Positions 13,469 through 20,837 of a stretch of DNA of 64,000 bases are shown here, one piece after another. The notes beneath the pieces were generated by a model. It was not told where the DNA came from and did not search any database. It worked only from the letters and a program-made list of their open reading frames with translations. The stretch lies in assembly GCF_001039355.2 (NCBI RefSeq), contig NW_019775386.1, forward strand, positions 4,510 through 68,509. The letters are read 5' to 3'. Each line of letters begins with the position of its first letter. The first letter of the stretch is position 1. The DNA is from Lingula anatina. Taxonomy: Eukaryota; Brachiopoda; Lingulata; Lingulida; Lingulidae. Made by a program: the position numbers and the translations under genes.

Positions 13469-14925
13469 CGTCAACACCTTATTATCAAATAGTTTTTACA
13501 TCTAATATTTTGATGTCTAGCAGAACGCAGAATATCTTCAGAAGGGAATGAAGATATCCAGGTAAATATCCTCTCTTTAGAAGACATACCCCTCCAAACA
13601 TCACATCACCCTTAGGAAAGGAGGAAGGGGTCAGGGAGGATGGCGCCAACATTTCTGTTGAGAACGGCCCCTGTCTTCTTGATGTGAATGAATTTGGAAC
13701 TTTCCTGTAATTTCCTCTTGGTTCACAGTCAATCACTTTGAATTTTTCAGTTATGGGCCCATGTGCCCATATGTCTAATTTCATACTGGGTGTTATTTTC
13801 TTTTAATTAATTAATTAGAGTTATCCAAATACATTTGGAAATTAAATGAAAATAGCACCCAGTATGAAATTAGATCGGACATCATAAAGAAATCAGCGCC
13901 GCAAAGGAGAAATCGGCAGCTATGCAACCTTTGCCTGGACGAAAAACTGTTAATAATGATAACACCAGATACTCAAACTGATATAATTACCATGTGTCGG
14001 CATACCAAATACCATGTGTCGCTTCTCGGCCTTTTGGCTAAGATCAAAGTGTAGTATCTGTTCTTATCAGCTTAATATCTGATACGTCTCCTACAGGGGA
14101 CTTCGATATTAAACTGATTTTTGGAACTGGGCGGGGCGTCAGGAGCTTGCTCCACCCCTGCCACGGGTTGGCCTTGATCTCAAAACTAAATTCTTTATTT
14201 ATGTTTTTATTTATTTATTTATTGTATTATTTTATTATTTTACTCTGTATATTGCTCCAAAAGGAAAATGATTTCCGATTTTTATAATTGGCTAAATAAA
14301 CTCTTATCTTATCTTATCTTATCTTAAGGTGACGTAACTAACACGGCGTGCGACGTAAGTGTTGTCGTCACGCCGTGTACGTAAAACGGCTAATAAAACC
14401 ATTTCAAATAAATCTCCTGACGATCGGGCGTACCTTCTGGGTACGCCCGTGAAACTCGGAGTCGGGGTTATTGCATGTCTCTTGTTTATTTATTTATTTA
14501 TTTAGTTATTTATTCTTATTGTGTACAAGTGCTCCGGACTGTTGAGCACTCTGTTCCACTCTCATATATATGCTATATGTATTGTTTTGAATAGTGCATT
14601 ATTTTATTTTAAATTGTATTTCTCTTTGGTTAAGATTGTGTTTGTTACAGCACCTAAAAGAGGCTGTGCAGTTATGACTTATGATTTATCAAATATATTG
14701 GCGGATAAGCAATAAGATGTTGCGTTTGGCCATTTGAAATGGTTGACCTAGTGTACTGCTTGAACTGTATGAAAAACATTCTCATTTCCCTAATACATTG
14801 TATATATTATAAAGTCATATTTATGGGCATTTTTTTCAGATCGACAGCCAGAATCAAAAAGTGAGTTTAAAGATGTACAGCAAGGACATATAAATAACCA
14901 TGAAAGTAAAGCAACCACAGTCTAG
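118..14925 (+). CDS. single-pass membrane protein gene, 3' half (partial)
   Basis: I do not recognise the family. Exons I support are 118-149, 369-437, 4116-4145, 8723-8752, 12447-12521 and 14840-14925. Each has a polypyrimidine-AG acceptor and a GT donor (or the stop), and every junction joins in frame: the first leaves in phase 1 and all later ones are phase 1 to phase 1. The joined product reads a short extracellular stretch (DWQDSYYMIV), a hydrophobic helix, a basic stop-transfer (HKR), then a hydrophilic tail built from 10-residue exon modules, ending HESKATTV. The last three residues (T-T-V) fit a class I PDZ-binding motif. The protein is therefore probably a type I receptor or adhesion molecule with its ectodomain encoded before this window. 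The introns are full of repeats. Exon choice is by eye, and further tail exons may be missed. Confidence 0.6.
369..437 (+). CDS. transmembrane-helix exon
   Basis: 69 nt between ttttaactag and gtgagt, phase 1 to 1. It encodes a long uninterrupted hydrophobic run (ILVAVLINLVIILGLCLYI) followed by HKR, a classic single-pass helix with a positive cytoplasmic flank. This fixes topology: sequence before it is outside, the repeated exons after it are cytoplasmic. Confidence 0.7.
438..2013 (+). other. intron, low-complexity
   Basis: No exon recognised. It holds an (AAT)n tract (about 907-934) running into (TA)n (about 935-1006) and a second (AAT)n tract at about 1515-1573. The long ORFs over the TA tract are dinucleotide artefacts. 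Confidence 0.6.
907..1017. repeat. (AAT)n-(TA)n-(CA)n compound microsatellite
   Basis: Direct reading: AAT units, then about 36 TA units, then a short CA run. Confidence 0.95.
2022..2177 (+). repeat. duplicated intron-exon unit, copy A
   Basis: Matches 4011-4153 closely: both start tattgctgtg, share tttttgtgattt, tcatttgctca, gggcacggga and ttgtcattattgta, and both run through a 30-nt exon. It is an exon duplicated together with about 120 bp of its upstream intron. Confidence 0.75.
2140..2169 (+). pseudogene. decayed copy of a cytoplasmic-tail exon
   Basis: Aligns base for base with the 30-nt exon at 4116-4145 and reads INHLDDIYKK in the same phase, but the donor is TTAAGT where the other copy has GTAAGT. 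Without a GT it probably cannot be spliced as a separate exon. It shows how the tail was built or is being lost by exon duplication. Confidence 0.6.
2400..4010 (+). other. intron, no gene seen
   Basis: AT-rich. A stretch around 3237-3345 (ggcaaggtgg and ttcaaccaaatt) recurs at 20893-20995, so part of it is a dispersed repeat. Nothing coding recognised. Confidence 0.5.
4116..4145 (+). CDS. 10-residue cytoplasmic-tail exon
   Basis: 30 nt between ttttttttcag and gtaagt, phase 1 to 1, reading SNQLDDIQRK when joined to the transmembrane exon. It is hydrophilic and helix-forming. Its paralogue at 2140-2169 has lost its donor. Confidence 0.55.
4146..5519 (+). other. intron with (AT)n microsatellite
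   Basis: No coding signal seen. Contains an (AT)n tract at about 4498-4550. Confidence 0.5.
5520..7060 (-). mobile_element. L1/Tx1-like LINE remnant (endonuclease to start of RT)
   Basis: Read on the minus strand from 7050 downward, three frames together give the order expected of an L1-type ORF2. First comes an endonuclease C-terminus with NNAHARDTLG, QYTWASTRIVKRARLDF and GYRTDHSMIHLNL. A linker follows (EGENPSKYF at about 6270; EIRNFYNQLYRD at about 6150). Then the start of reverse transcriptase, ILPKEDKPRESVENWRPISL and LLNVSYKIL (about 5920-5830). Frameshifts and stops break it repeatedly. The reverse-transcriptase core is absent below 5800, where unrelated dispersed sequence begins. 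A dead insertion within the host intron. Confidence 0.8.
7614..7720 (-). mobile_element. LINE reverse-transcriptase fragment
   Basis: The minus strand reads GVRQGC and then, after one frame slip, PLSPFLFSLHL, the conserved RT block just before the catalytic Asp pair. It lies upstream of the endonuclease fragment in reading direction, so it is rearranged or comes from another copy. The same block is at 18440-18500 on the plus strand. Confidence 0.65.
7721..8722 (+). other. intron, no gene seen
   Basis: Nothing recognised beyond short T tracts ahead of the 8723 exon acceptor. Confidence 0.5.
8723..8752 (+). CDS. 10-residue cytoplasmic-tail exon
   Basis: 30 nt after a long T tract and cag, followed by gtaagt; phase 1 to 1. 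Reads YEELKDLIKK after the preceding exon. Its 3' part is nearly identical to the end of the exon at 12447-12521, and the following 600 bp of intron is duplicated there too. Confidence 0.55.
8895..11756. repeat. diverged repeat array with forward and inverted units
   Basis: A unit of about 350-450 bp recurs with motifs ggggtaggggaagaaaat, taagatataac, tttatatatcattg, agtaataaaagttatgta and tcaaatttgag. Forward copies of the GGGGTAGGGGAA core lie near 8950, 9335, 9436, 9815 and 10180. From about 10600 the same unit appears reversed (cttcccctacccccatt near 10705, 11095, 11355 and 11735). The domain is therefore a large imperfect inverted repeat with its centre near 10.6 kb. No coding sequence. 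Related truncated sequence follows the duplicated exon at 12720-13180. Confidence 0.7.
9373..9480. repeat. near-perfect 45-bp inverted repeat (hairpin)
   Basis: Arms 9373-9417 and 9436-9480 are complementary at 44 of 45 positions, with an 18-bp spacer. It lies inside the array and joins a forward and a reversed copy of the core. Confidence 0.9.
11740..12290 (+). repeat. segmental duplication, copy 1
   Basis: Nearly the same sequence occurs at about 13700-14570: ttatgggcccatgtgcccat, gcaaaggagaaatc, cctggacgaaaaactg, the two hairpins, and gactgttgagcactctgttcc. The copies flank the exons at 12447 and 14840, which share their first 48 or so nt, so exon and upstream intron were duplicated together. 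Confidence 0.85.
12067..12170 (+). other. paired hairpins, copy 1
   Basis: Hairpin 1: ACACGGCGTG (12067-12076) pairs with CACGCCGTGT (12092-12101), with an inner CGAC/GTCG extension. Hairpin 2: CGGGCATACC (12146-12155) pairs with GGTATGCCCG (12161-12170), loop TTCTG. Both also exist in the second copy at 14343-14449. Confidence 0.8.
12286..12360. repeat. (TA)n microsatellite
   Basis: About 37 TA units just upstream of the exon at 12447. The ORFs crossing it are artefacts. Confidence 0.95.
12447..12521 (+). CDS. 25-residue cytoplasmic-tail exon (composite)
   Basis: 75 nt between tttttttcag and gtaagt, phase 1 to 1, open throughout. The 5' part (reading RQPESKSEFKDVQQG) is shared with the terminal exon at 14840; the 3' part (ELTDLIKK) matches the exon at 8723. 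It looks like a fusion of two module exons without an intron between them. An internal gtgagt at 12468 could serve as an alternative donor, also in phase 1, which would shorten the module to 21 nt without changing frame. Confidence 0.55.
12522..13200 (+). repeat. duplicated intron following tail exon
   Basis: Close copy of 8753-9370, from gtaagtatgaagat through aaatacatgacgtagtctg, the GGGGTAGG cores and the sequence up to taacttgaaattta. It supports duplication of the exon at 8723 with its downstream intron. Confidence 0.85.
13200..13700 (+). other. intron with poly-T tract
   Basis: Contains T(35) at about 13434-13468. No gene seen. Confidence 0.5.
14019..14173 (+). ncRNA. U2 snRNA-like sequence (retroposed, 3' end missing)
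   Basis: Starts tcgcttctcggccttttggc and continues through the branch-site recognition region (gtgtagtatctg), ttcttatcag, the Sm-type site atttttggaa, and stem-loop III (aggagcttgctccacccctg) up to cacgggttggcc. Known invertebrate U2 follows this order. The terminal stem-loop IV is replaced by unrelated sequence, so it is probably not a functional snRNA gene. I see no obvious proximal sequence element upstream, since the upstream DNA belongs to the duplicated intron. Confidence 0.85.
14019..14326 (+). mobile_element. U2-headed SINE or U2/LINE-tail chimeric retroposon
   Basis: The U2-like head is joined to an AT-rich body ending aataaactcttatc and four (TTATC) tail units. The empty site is preserved in copy 1 of the surrounding duplication (12050-12056), so the insertion happened after the duplication. 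The 3' junction is exact (tail then aaggtgacg). On the 5' side there are 16 extra bases (accaaataccatgtgt) that partly repeat the flanking taccatgtgtcg, so there is no simple target-site duplication. Confidence 0.75.
14343..14449 (+). other. paired hairpins, copy 2
   Basis: Hairpin 1 has a slightly longer loop than copy 1. Hairpin 2 is CGGGCGTACC (14425-14434) with GGTACGCCCG (14440-14449), loop TTCTG. Relative to copy 1 one A-T pair has become G-C through changes on both sides. Confidence 0.8.
14840..14925 (+). CDS. terminal coding exon, C-terminus with PDZ-type end
   Basis: Begins after ttttttcag in phase 1, runs 27 codons to TAG at 14923-14925. The start is the same module as in the 12447 exon; it then diverges to HINNHESKATTV. 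The final T-T-V fits a class I PDZ ligand. Confidence 0.5.
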
Positions 14926-14976
14926 GCCGCGTAGGCTCGCCATCCGCCCCCTTTTTGTACAACAAAAAATAAGGAG

Positions 14977-15418
14977 GATCGGAGACAATGGGGGCGAAGC
15001 TGGTAGCGACGCTCGGAGGATTATATGCGTTGATATCAGCCTGGGTTATGTGTTTATCACTTCAAATGTAAAGCGTGTTATAAAGATCTTCTTGACAAAA
15101 TCCTGAAATGGACAAGGTGTAAATTGGAAAGAATCGGCTTGTCATAAATAACAACGATACTTTCCGAACTAGAGAAAAGTGTGAAATTTGCGTGTGACAA
15201 ATTGAACGAGAATGACTTGAATAAAAGAGATACAGATAAATGAAGTAGAGCTGCAAAAAGAAAATGTACAACTCAGATCTGACATAGAGAATATGACTGA
15301 AAAACTGAATGAGTCACGTTATCTTGGTGATAATTTTTACAGCGCAATTCTATCTGAATTATCCAATATTACAGACATGTTAAGAATAAATGCTAAATTT
15401 AGACTTTCCTCTCATTAA
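14977..15418 (+). pseudogene. decayed coding remnant with signal-anchor and coiled coil
   Basis: From ATG 14977 the first frame reads MGAKLVATLGGLYALISAWV then a stop (about 26 codons), like a signal peptide or anchor. The neighbouring frame continues CKACYKDLLDKILKW. Further on another frame is open with ELEKSVKFACDKLNENDLNK, and the next with a heptad-like run ending NAKFRLSSH at a stop at 15418. Three or more frame changes make it a pseudogene or unrecognised introns; I do not recognise the family. Confidence 0.35.
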
Positions 15419-15462
15419 CTAGCTGGAGAAACATGGCGATACACAGACACGAATAAACACTT

Positions 15463-16667
15463 GGGCCCGGTTTCATCAAGGTTGGATAGGATATGGATAA
15501 CATTATTCATGGTATAAATCTCTTTTTCTCTGGATAGTTATCCTGTGTATAAATTTGTGTTTCACAAAGGCTAGATAATCAGCATGATAGTAATCCAGTG
15601 GATAAAAAATTAACCACTACCATATTTGGAAAAAGACATTTTCACAATGCAACTGTTTTCTATATATAAACATTATAAAGCCATGGCCCATGATAGTTGG
15701 TTTATACCATATTTGGAAAATAAATTACCCATAATAAACAATATTCTAAGTATATTTCAAGATGCTACATTCATAAAAATAATGGGGGAAATTTTACAGG
15801 ATATGTCAGTGTCAAAAACACATCACATTGCATTAGTTGTGCCTCATGCAATGTTTTCACAGATTTGCAGTTGAAGGGCAAGGTCGTGACATACTTTCTA
15901 ACAATATGGCTGACTTGGCATGTTTGGCAGATAGTAGTGTAGAATTATTTTAAAAGGTGTGTTTAGTAAAATAAAAGGTAATTGGTCTCTCACGAAGATT
16001 GCATGAGTTCTTTTTGTATCAGGCGCGATGCCCAAATGAAAATGCAGTAGTATCGAAGTAGCAAAGAAGCATTAACGCAGTAGTGGTGTGGAGCATATTT
16101 GCAGTAGAAATACAGTATATCCTACTGCAATTCTACTTCAAAAATTACATAGGGTTGTACAGAGGAGGAGCATTAATGCAGTAGATTAGCAGCATGATAG
16201 AAGCATGTTTCAAATATGCTAATTAGCTCCCACATCGAAGCAGATTTGAAGCATGTTTGCAGTATGATTGCAGTAGTCTACTGCGCTGGAGTATCTACTT
16301 CGTTTTCGTGCGGGTGTGGACTTTGATATAGTCTGTTATGTATTCTATTGATTTAGTATCAAGCATAAAAAGCAAACAAACGTCTTCTAAAATTCTCTTT
16401 CTAATCATTCTACGCCTGTGAAATCTCATAGGATTTACTCCCAAAGCAAGCAGGTTCGCCATTTTTGATGATTTAACAGCATGATAACAGATTTATCCCA
16501 CCTACTTCGAGCGGACAACTTTATCCTCTGGATAAGCTGATTTATCCCTGGATAAAGCTATCCACTGTTGATGAAACGCACTATCCTCTGGATATAGCTC
16601 TATCAAGATGATATGCGCCATTTTTATCCATAGGATAGCGCTATCCAACCTTGATGAAATCGGGCCC
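15463..16667. mobile_element. inverted-repeat DNA element, 1.2 kb
   Basis: Ends GGGCCCGGTTTCATCAAGG... (15463-15489) and its complement (16641-16667) match at 26 of 27 positions. Inside both ends there are many TGGATA/TATCC(A) copies (for example 15484-15545 and 16495-16640), a typical subterminal repeat arrangement. The middle (about 16036-16310) is rich in gcagtag/gaagtag motifs and may be a nested insertion. An 82-codon ORF at 15626-15874 is unrecognised. No transposase, so non-autonomous. Confidence 0.8.
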
Positions 16668-16895
16668 TGGACTTTAGTAAATTATGAAACTTGAATATCC
16701 AGGATGAATTTCACTTCATTCTTAAATGGCCTTGCTGTAATACGCATAGGCAGTAATACATAAAATATTTACTATGCCAAGCCAAACGTCTTCAAACTAA
16801 TTAAATTGTTATCACTTCACAATGTTTCACAATTAGACAACTTAAGAAAGTACTTAAAATGTACATCGGAGCTAGAATTAGCCTCAGTCTGGTGA

Positions 16896-16934
<39 letters not shown>

Positions 16935-17226
16935 CAACAGTATTAGTAGTAATAGTGGTAGTACCATTGTTGTTAAGCCTTCATGGTTTTTTTTTGTATT
17001 TCATCCTGATAAGCCGTGGGGCTAAAGGGTTCAATTAATTGAAATTGAAGCGACAATGAATTGAAATGTTGAGAGTCACTGCACTGTTGTTTAAATCGGG
17101 AGACAGAGACTACCCCTAACATTAGAGGGATAACATTGTTGCAGGCTGCAGGTACACTCTTTACTAAAACCTTATGTAAAAGACTGAATAAATGGCAGAA
17201 TCAGGAAGTAGGCTTGTTGAGGGGTC
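16668..17226. other. intergenic, (ATT)n microsatellite
   Basis: An (ATT)n tract lies at about 16897-16934. Nothing coding recognised. Confidence 0.6.
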
Positions 17227-18152
17227 AAACGCTGCATTTTATAGAGCAAATGTCTAACTTTGCATGAATGTTCCTTGGCCCAAAATATTTTTATTCATAG
17301 AGACACTCTCTATCGATGAATAACTTAGCATAAATTATGCAAATTAGGTATCAAAATGTATACTATTTCATATTGCCATAAATGTTTGGCCTAAAAGATT
17401 ATCAAACCTGACTTAAAGAAACAGATGATACCTAAAATGTATTCTGCACCAGGAAATAACGAAAAACCACGTATGACACGCTTATAAAGTTCTAATAGTT
17501 TGAAAATGGAGAATTATGGCCAATATCAAAATGATATCTGGCGCCCATCTTGGATTTGAGGGACACCATGACCATCAATGGCCACCATAATTAAGTCCAA
17601 TATCGATGGTATATAACAAAAATGCACTGAAAAAATATTTGAATTCGGGTTAGCAATATCAATGGCTCTGCAGCGATCACACACATATATATTGGTAGTC
17701 ACTAAAACACCCTCTTTGTCACTTCAAATCAACCTTCGATCATCAAACAATATCATAAATGACTTTTGCACTCCCACAATAGTAGGAATCTATATATAAC
17801 ACGTATATGTAGGGCAAACGCTTCAAAAATCAACATAAAATAGCAAAATTATTTCCACTTTCAAAATTGCGGCCAACTTGGATTAGGGGGACAAAATGGC
17901 CGCTAATTGCTCCCATAATATCAAAGATGGGTACCTTGTCCCTAATTTAGTCAGGTTTTATCATTTTTTTCATGTTTTAGGTCAGAAATTGATTGAAATA
18001 TGAAATATTGTATATTTTGGTACACATTTGCATAATTTATGCTAGTTTATGCATCGATAGACCATGTCTCTATGGATAAATAAAAAAATGTTATTTTGGG
18101 CCAATGAACATTCATGACAAGCTAGCATCTGTAATACAAAATGCAGCGTTTT
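17227..18152. mobile_element. fold-back element with about 150-bp terminal inverted repeats
   Basis: The left end (aaacgctgcatttt, then ttggcccaaaat, catagagacac, tatcgatg, ataaattatgcaaat) is repeated in reverse order and complement at 17990-18152. Arms of about 150 bp are imperfect but clear. No coding content seen. Confidence 0.75.
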
Positions 18153-18369
18153 GCCAATTTTTGGTCCTTAACAAGGCTTTGCTGAAGAAGTTTAAATGAA
18201 TCTCAAGTTGGCTCTAGGAAGAATTATATCACTTTAGACAATATATTCATATGATACACAATGCTTAGTAAATGCCTGTTAAATGGATATGGAGGGGCAG
18301 CATGAAATATAAAAATGTTGGATTACAATTTAAATTGAAATATCTATAAGGTGCTACAAAATATGTATG

Positions 18370-19430
18370 AAATATTAAAGCCTGCGTACTCTGTAGCAGT
18401 AAAGAAAATGTATCTGAGGAATTTGAATGTAATATTGGATTCAGATAGGGCTGCCACTATCACCATTTCTATTCAGTTTGCATTTGTATTTGTTAATTGG
18501 TGATTTAGAAAATAAATAAAAAAAGACGATGATAGGGGCATCTCTAATGAATTGTATTGTTTGCTATTTGCTGATATTTAGTTTTGTTTTCTGATAGCAA
18601 TTAGCTTGCAAAGAAAGACCAATAAATTTGAATCATATTGTAAAACATGGAAACTGCAAGTCATTATGTCTAAAACTTAAATGGTGATTTTTGGGCGAGG
18701 GAAGTATTTAAACAAATATGAAAGGGATTTTTCATGGAAACAAATAAAGGTTGCAAGAGGCTATATATAAGTACTTAGGTGTAGCATTTACAACTAAAGG
18801 GGGTTACAAAAGAATTTAGCTGAACAAGAATCTAATACGTCACTTATCCTGAAAAGGCACGTAAGTTCATTTGGTGAAATCTGGGTTGATTGCTGGTTAA
18901 AAGTTTAAAATACAAAGTAAATTCCTATTTTAAACTATGGGGCATCCATCCTGGGCACGATGCGGAAATTGCGGAATGAATTCTGTAAATTAGGAAGAAT
19001 TCCGTCTAATGTAGCGGAAGGCAGTGAATCGAGCAAAAATACTTTCAGAATTGGGTGTTTGGTAAAAAATGAAGCACTGGTTCAAGCTTATTAGAGCCCC
19101 TGAAAAAATGAACATTAAAGCATGGTACGTGTGACAGTATATGTAATATGTCAGAAAACGATAAAGATTGCTGAGCATTACAAGTAAAGAAACTGTCACA
19201 TGGGCATACTTTTGGAATAGCCTGGATTAATCAAGGAGTAAGGGACGGAAGTTCATTTATAAAGATATTTCATCAAAATTGCAGGGACATTGATTTCCAG
19301 TCGAGGTGTCACGATATATCTAACAATATAAAACTAGATGTATATAAATTATTAAAGCATGATATCTTTATTTAGCCATACGTTACAGTATTAGACAAAG
19401 CTATTTGTATATCAGTTTTACCACGATTCA
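18370..19430 (+). mobile_element. L1/Tx1-like LINE remnant (RT core and 3' part)
   Basis: Same family as 5520-7720 but on the plus strand. It reads a broken GVRQGC block (about 18445), then a decayed catalytic region (LYCLLF.AD-like at 18560), then across frames KINKFESYCKTWKLQ-like and YKYLGVAFTTKGG at about 18770-18810, the usual segment after the YADD motif. Many stops and frameshifts. Confidence 0.65.
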
Positions 19431-19739
19431 GATGTTCGAATTATTTAATTGAAATCGAAAAATGTAGACATGGTGGTACGTCCAGGCGTCAGAGAACATT
19501 TCATTGTTGTAATTAGGAGGTATTCGAGTGCGACAAATATACAGCAACAATATATGTATAGCTTCTAAAATATAGTTATTAAAATCCTACTTTTGTTCTT
19601 AAAATGAGAGACAGCAGATGAGAAAAACCTTTCCGATCCTTTAAAACTTAAAAATCAACAGCTATTCTGTTAGAAATTAAAAGATGGGTACAGTAAGACA
19701 TAATTTTTTCCCATTTTTGCTTCTAACCTTTCTGTATAA

Positions 19740-20232
19740 ATGGCACTTATGGGGAGGTTGAGACCAATTATTTTGCTACATGCATATGTACGTGTTACCC
19801 CATCTACAAGCTTGCGATATTTTTCCGTGACACGTCCATACCACACTGTACACTAGTACATCGATGAAATATTTTCATTTGATGTAAAACCCTTCAACAT
19901 TCTTAAAAATATACCCTTTGTCTTGCCTTTTTAACTGTTTGTCAATGCGGTCCCTTCATATCAGTAAGCTGTTGAATTCGACACCAAGCAGTGTAAAATC
20001 GGTACCTTGCTTTACTGAAGTGCAACTGCTGTGAATGGGCTTTTTTTTTTCATTTATTTTCCTTTTCGTGTCAACCACCATTTCCTTAGTCTTATCAATA
20101 TTCAGTAACAGATCGTTATCTCTACACTAAGGTACCACTGAATTGACGTTGCTCCTGTACCAGGTCTCGTCAGCATCGCTAATTAAACCAATTAAAGTGG
20201 TGTCATTAGCAAAATGCACAATGACGATAAAA
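19740..20232 (-). mobile_element. CR1/Rex-like LINE remnant
   Basis: Minus strand from 20230 reads FANDTTLIGLISDADETWYR and then LLNIDKTKEMVVD with KRKINEK, the ADDT and KTKE blocks of a CR1/Rex-type reverse transcriptase. The first D of ADD is N here. Downstream KKARQRVYF and HQMKIFHR fit the region that follows. Stops present; dead. Confidence 0.65.
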
Positions 20233-20397
20233 TATGTCATTAGATCTTATCATACATAACAATGTGCCGTCACTGAATTGCTTCCTCGGTTTCATTAATT
20301 GATGATAATAAAAGAGTCTTTTCCACGGTCACGTGACTTCTGCTAAATTATCCGTGGGAACGCGAGATTTTGCGGGATTTGAAGTTTCAGGGGGAAA

Positions 20398-20837
20398 GTG
20401 TGGAGTGTACACGACGGACGCCATATCGAGGAGTGTTCATTTCAATCTGAATTTTCAAAGTTTCGTAACATGTTAACACCTGATTTTTTTCGAAAACACA
20501 TTCATGGGAGCAGTTGGAATAGAAATTTAGCAGAAGTACCTGATGACTTTTCAATGAAAGAACTAAAAACGTACCTCATCGACAGCAAAGATAGGACATT
20601 CGATAGGAAATCTGTGCGAGCATTCAATAGTCTAAAAGCTTATCGCTATTTCCAAGATGGGTATGTGCAGAAAATATATACAACAGCTATAGTGGGCCAG
20701 TATGTATCATCAGAAAAATTATTTATGGCAAAATGTAAGGTCATGACATCCATGAAACGTCTTGTCTACGATGTTGCCGTATGCCTGGATGTCAACGGAT
20801 GTCAGGTCCTTGGAGGAACATGCAATTGCGTAGCAGG
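20398..20837 (+). CDS. transposon-encoded SWIM/YqaJ protein, first exon
   Basis: ATG at 20398, 146 codons plus 2 nt, ending at gtgagt (phase 2). The C-terminal TCNCVAG supplies the C-x-C half of a SWIM zinc finger; the C-x-H half would be in the next exon. The preceding region (KAYRYFQDGYVQKIYTTAIV) resembles that of the second element (NYFTQGYIHNVKIS) just before its CSCKAG and the same phase-2 donor, so both are the same exon of related genes. I found no exon with the missing C-x-H in 20838-24990. Confidence 0.65.

Larger units (their letters stand above)
13700..14570 (+). repeat. segmental duplication, copy 2, interrupted by a U2 retroposon
   Basis: Copy of 11740-12290. At the point corresponding to ggcat/aaggtga of copy 1, copy 2 carries about 325 bp of extra sequence: a 16-bp filler plus the U2-derived element. 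About 185 bp of further extra sequence sits at 14640-14825. Confidence 0.85.

Noticed and set aside
14019-14173. Functional U2 snRNA gene
   Set aside because: The 3' stem-loop IV is missing, the sequence is fused to a retroposon tail, and its insertion point is visible in the duplicate locus.
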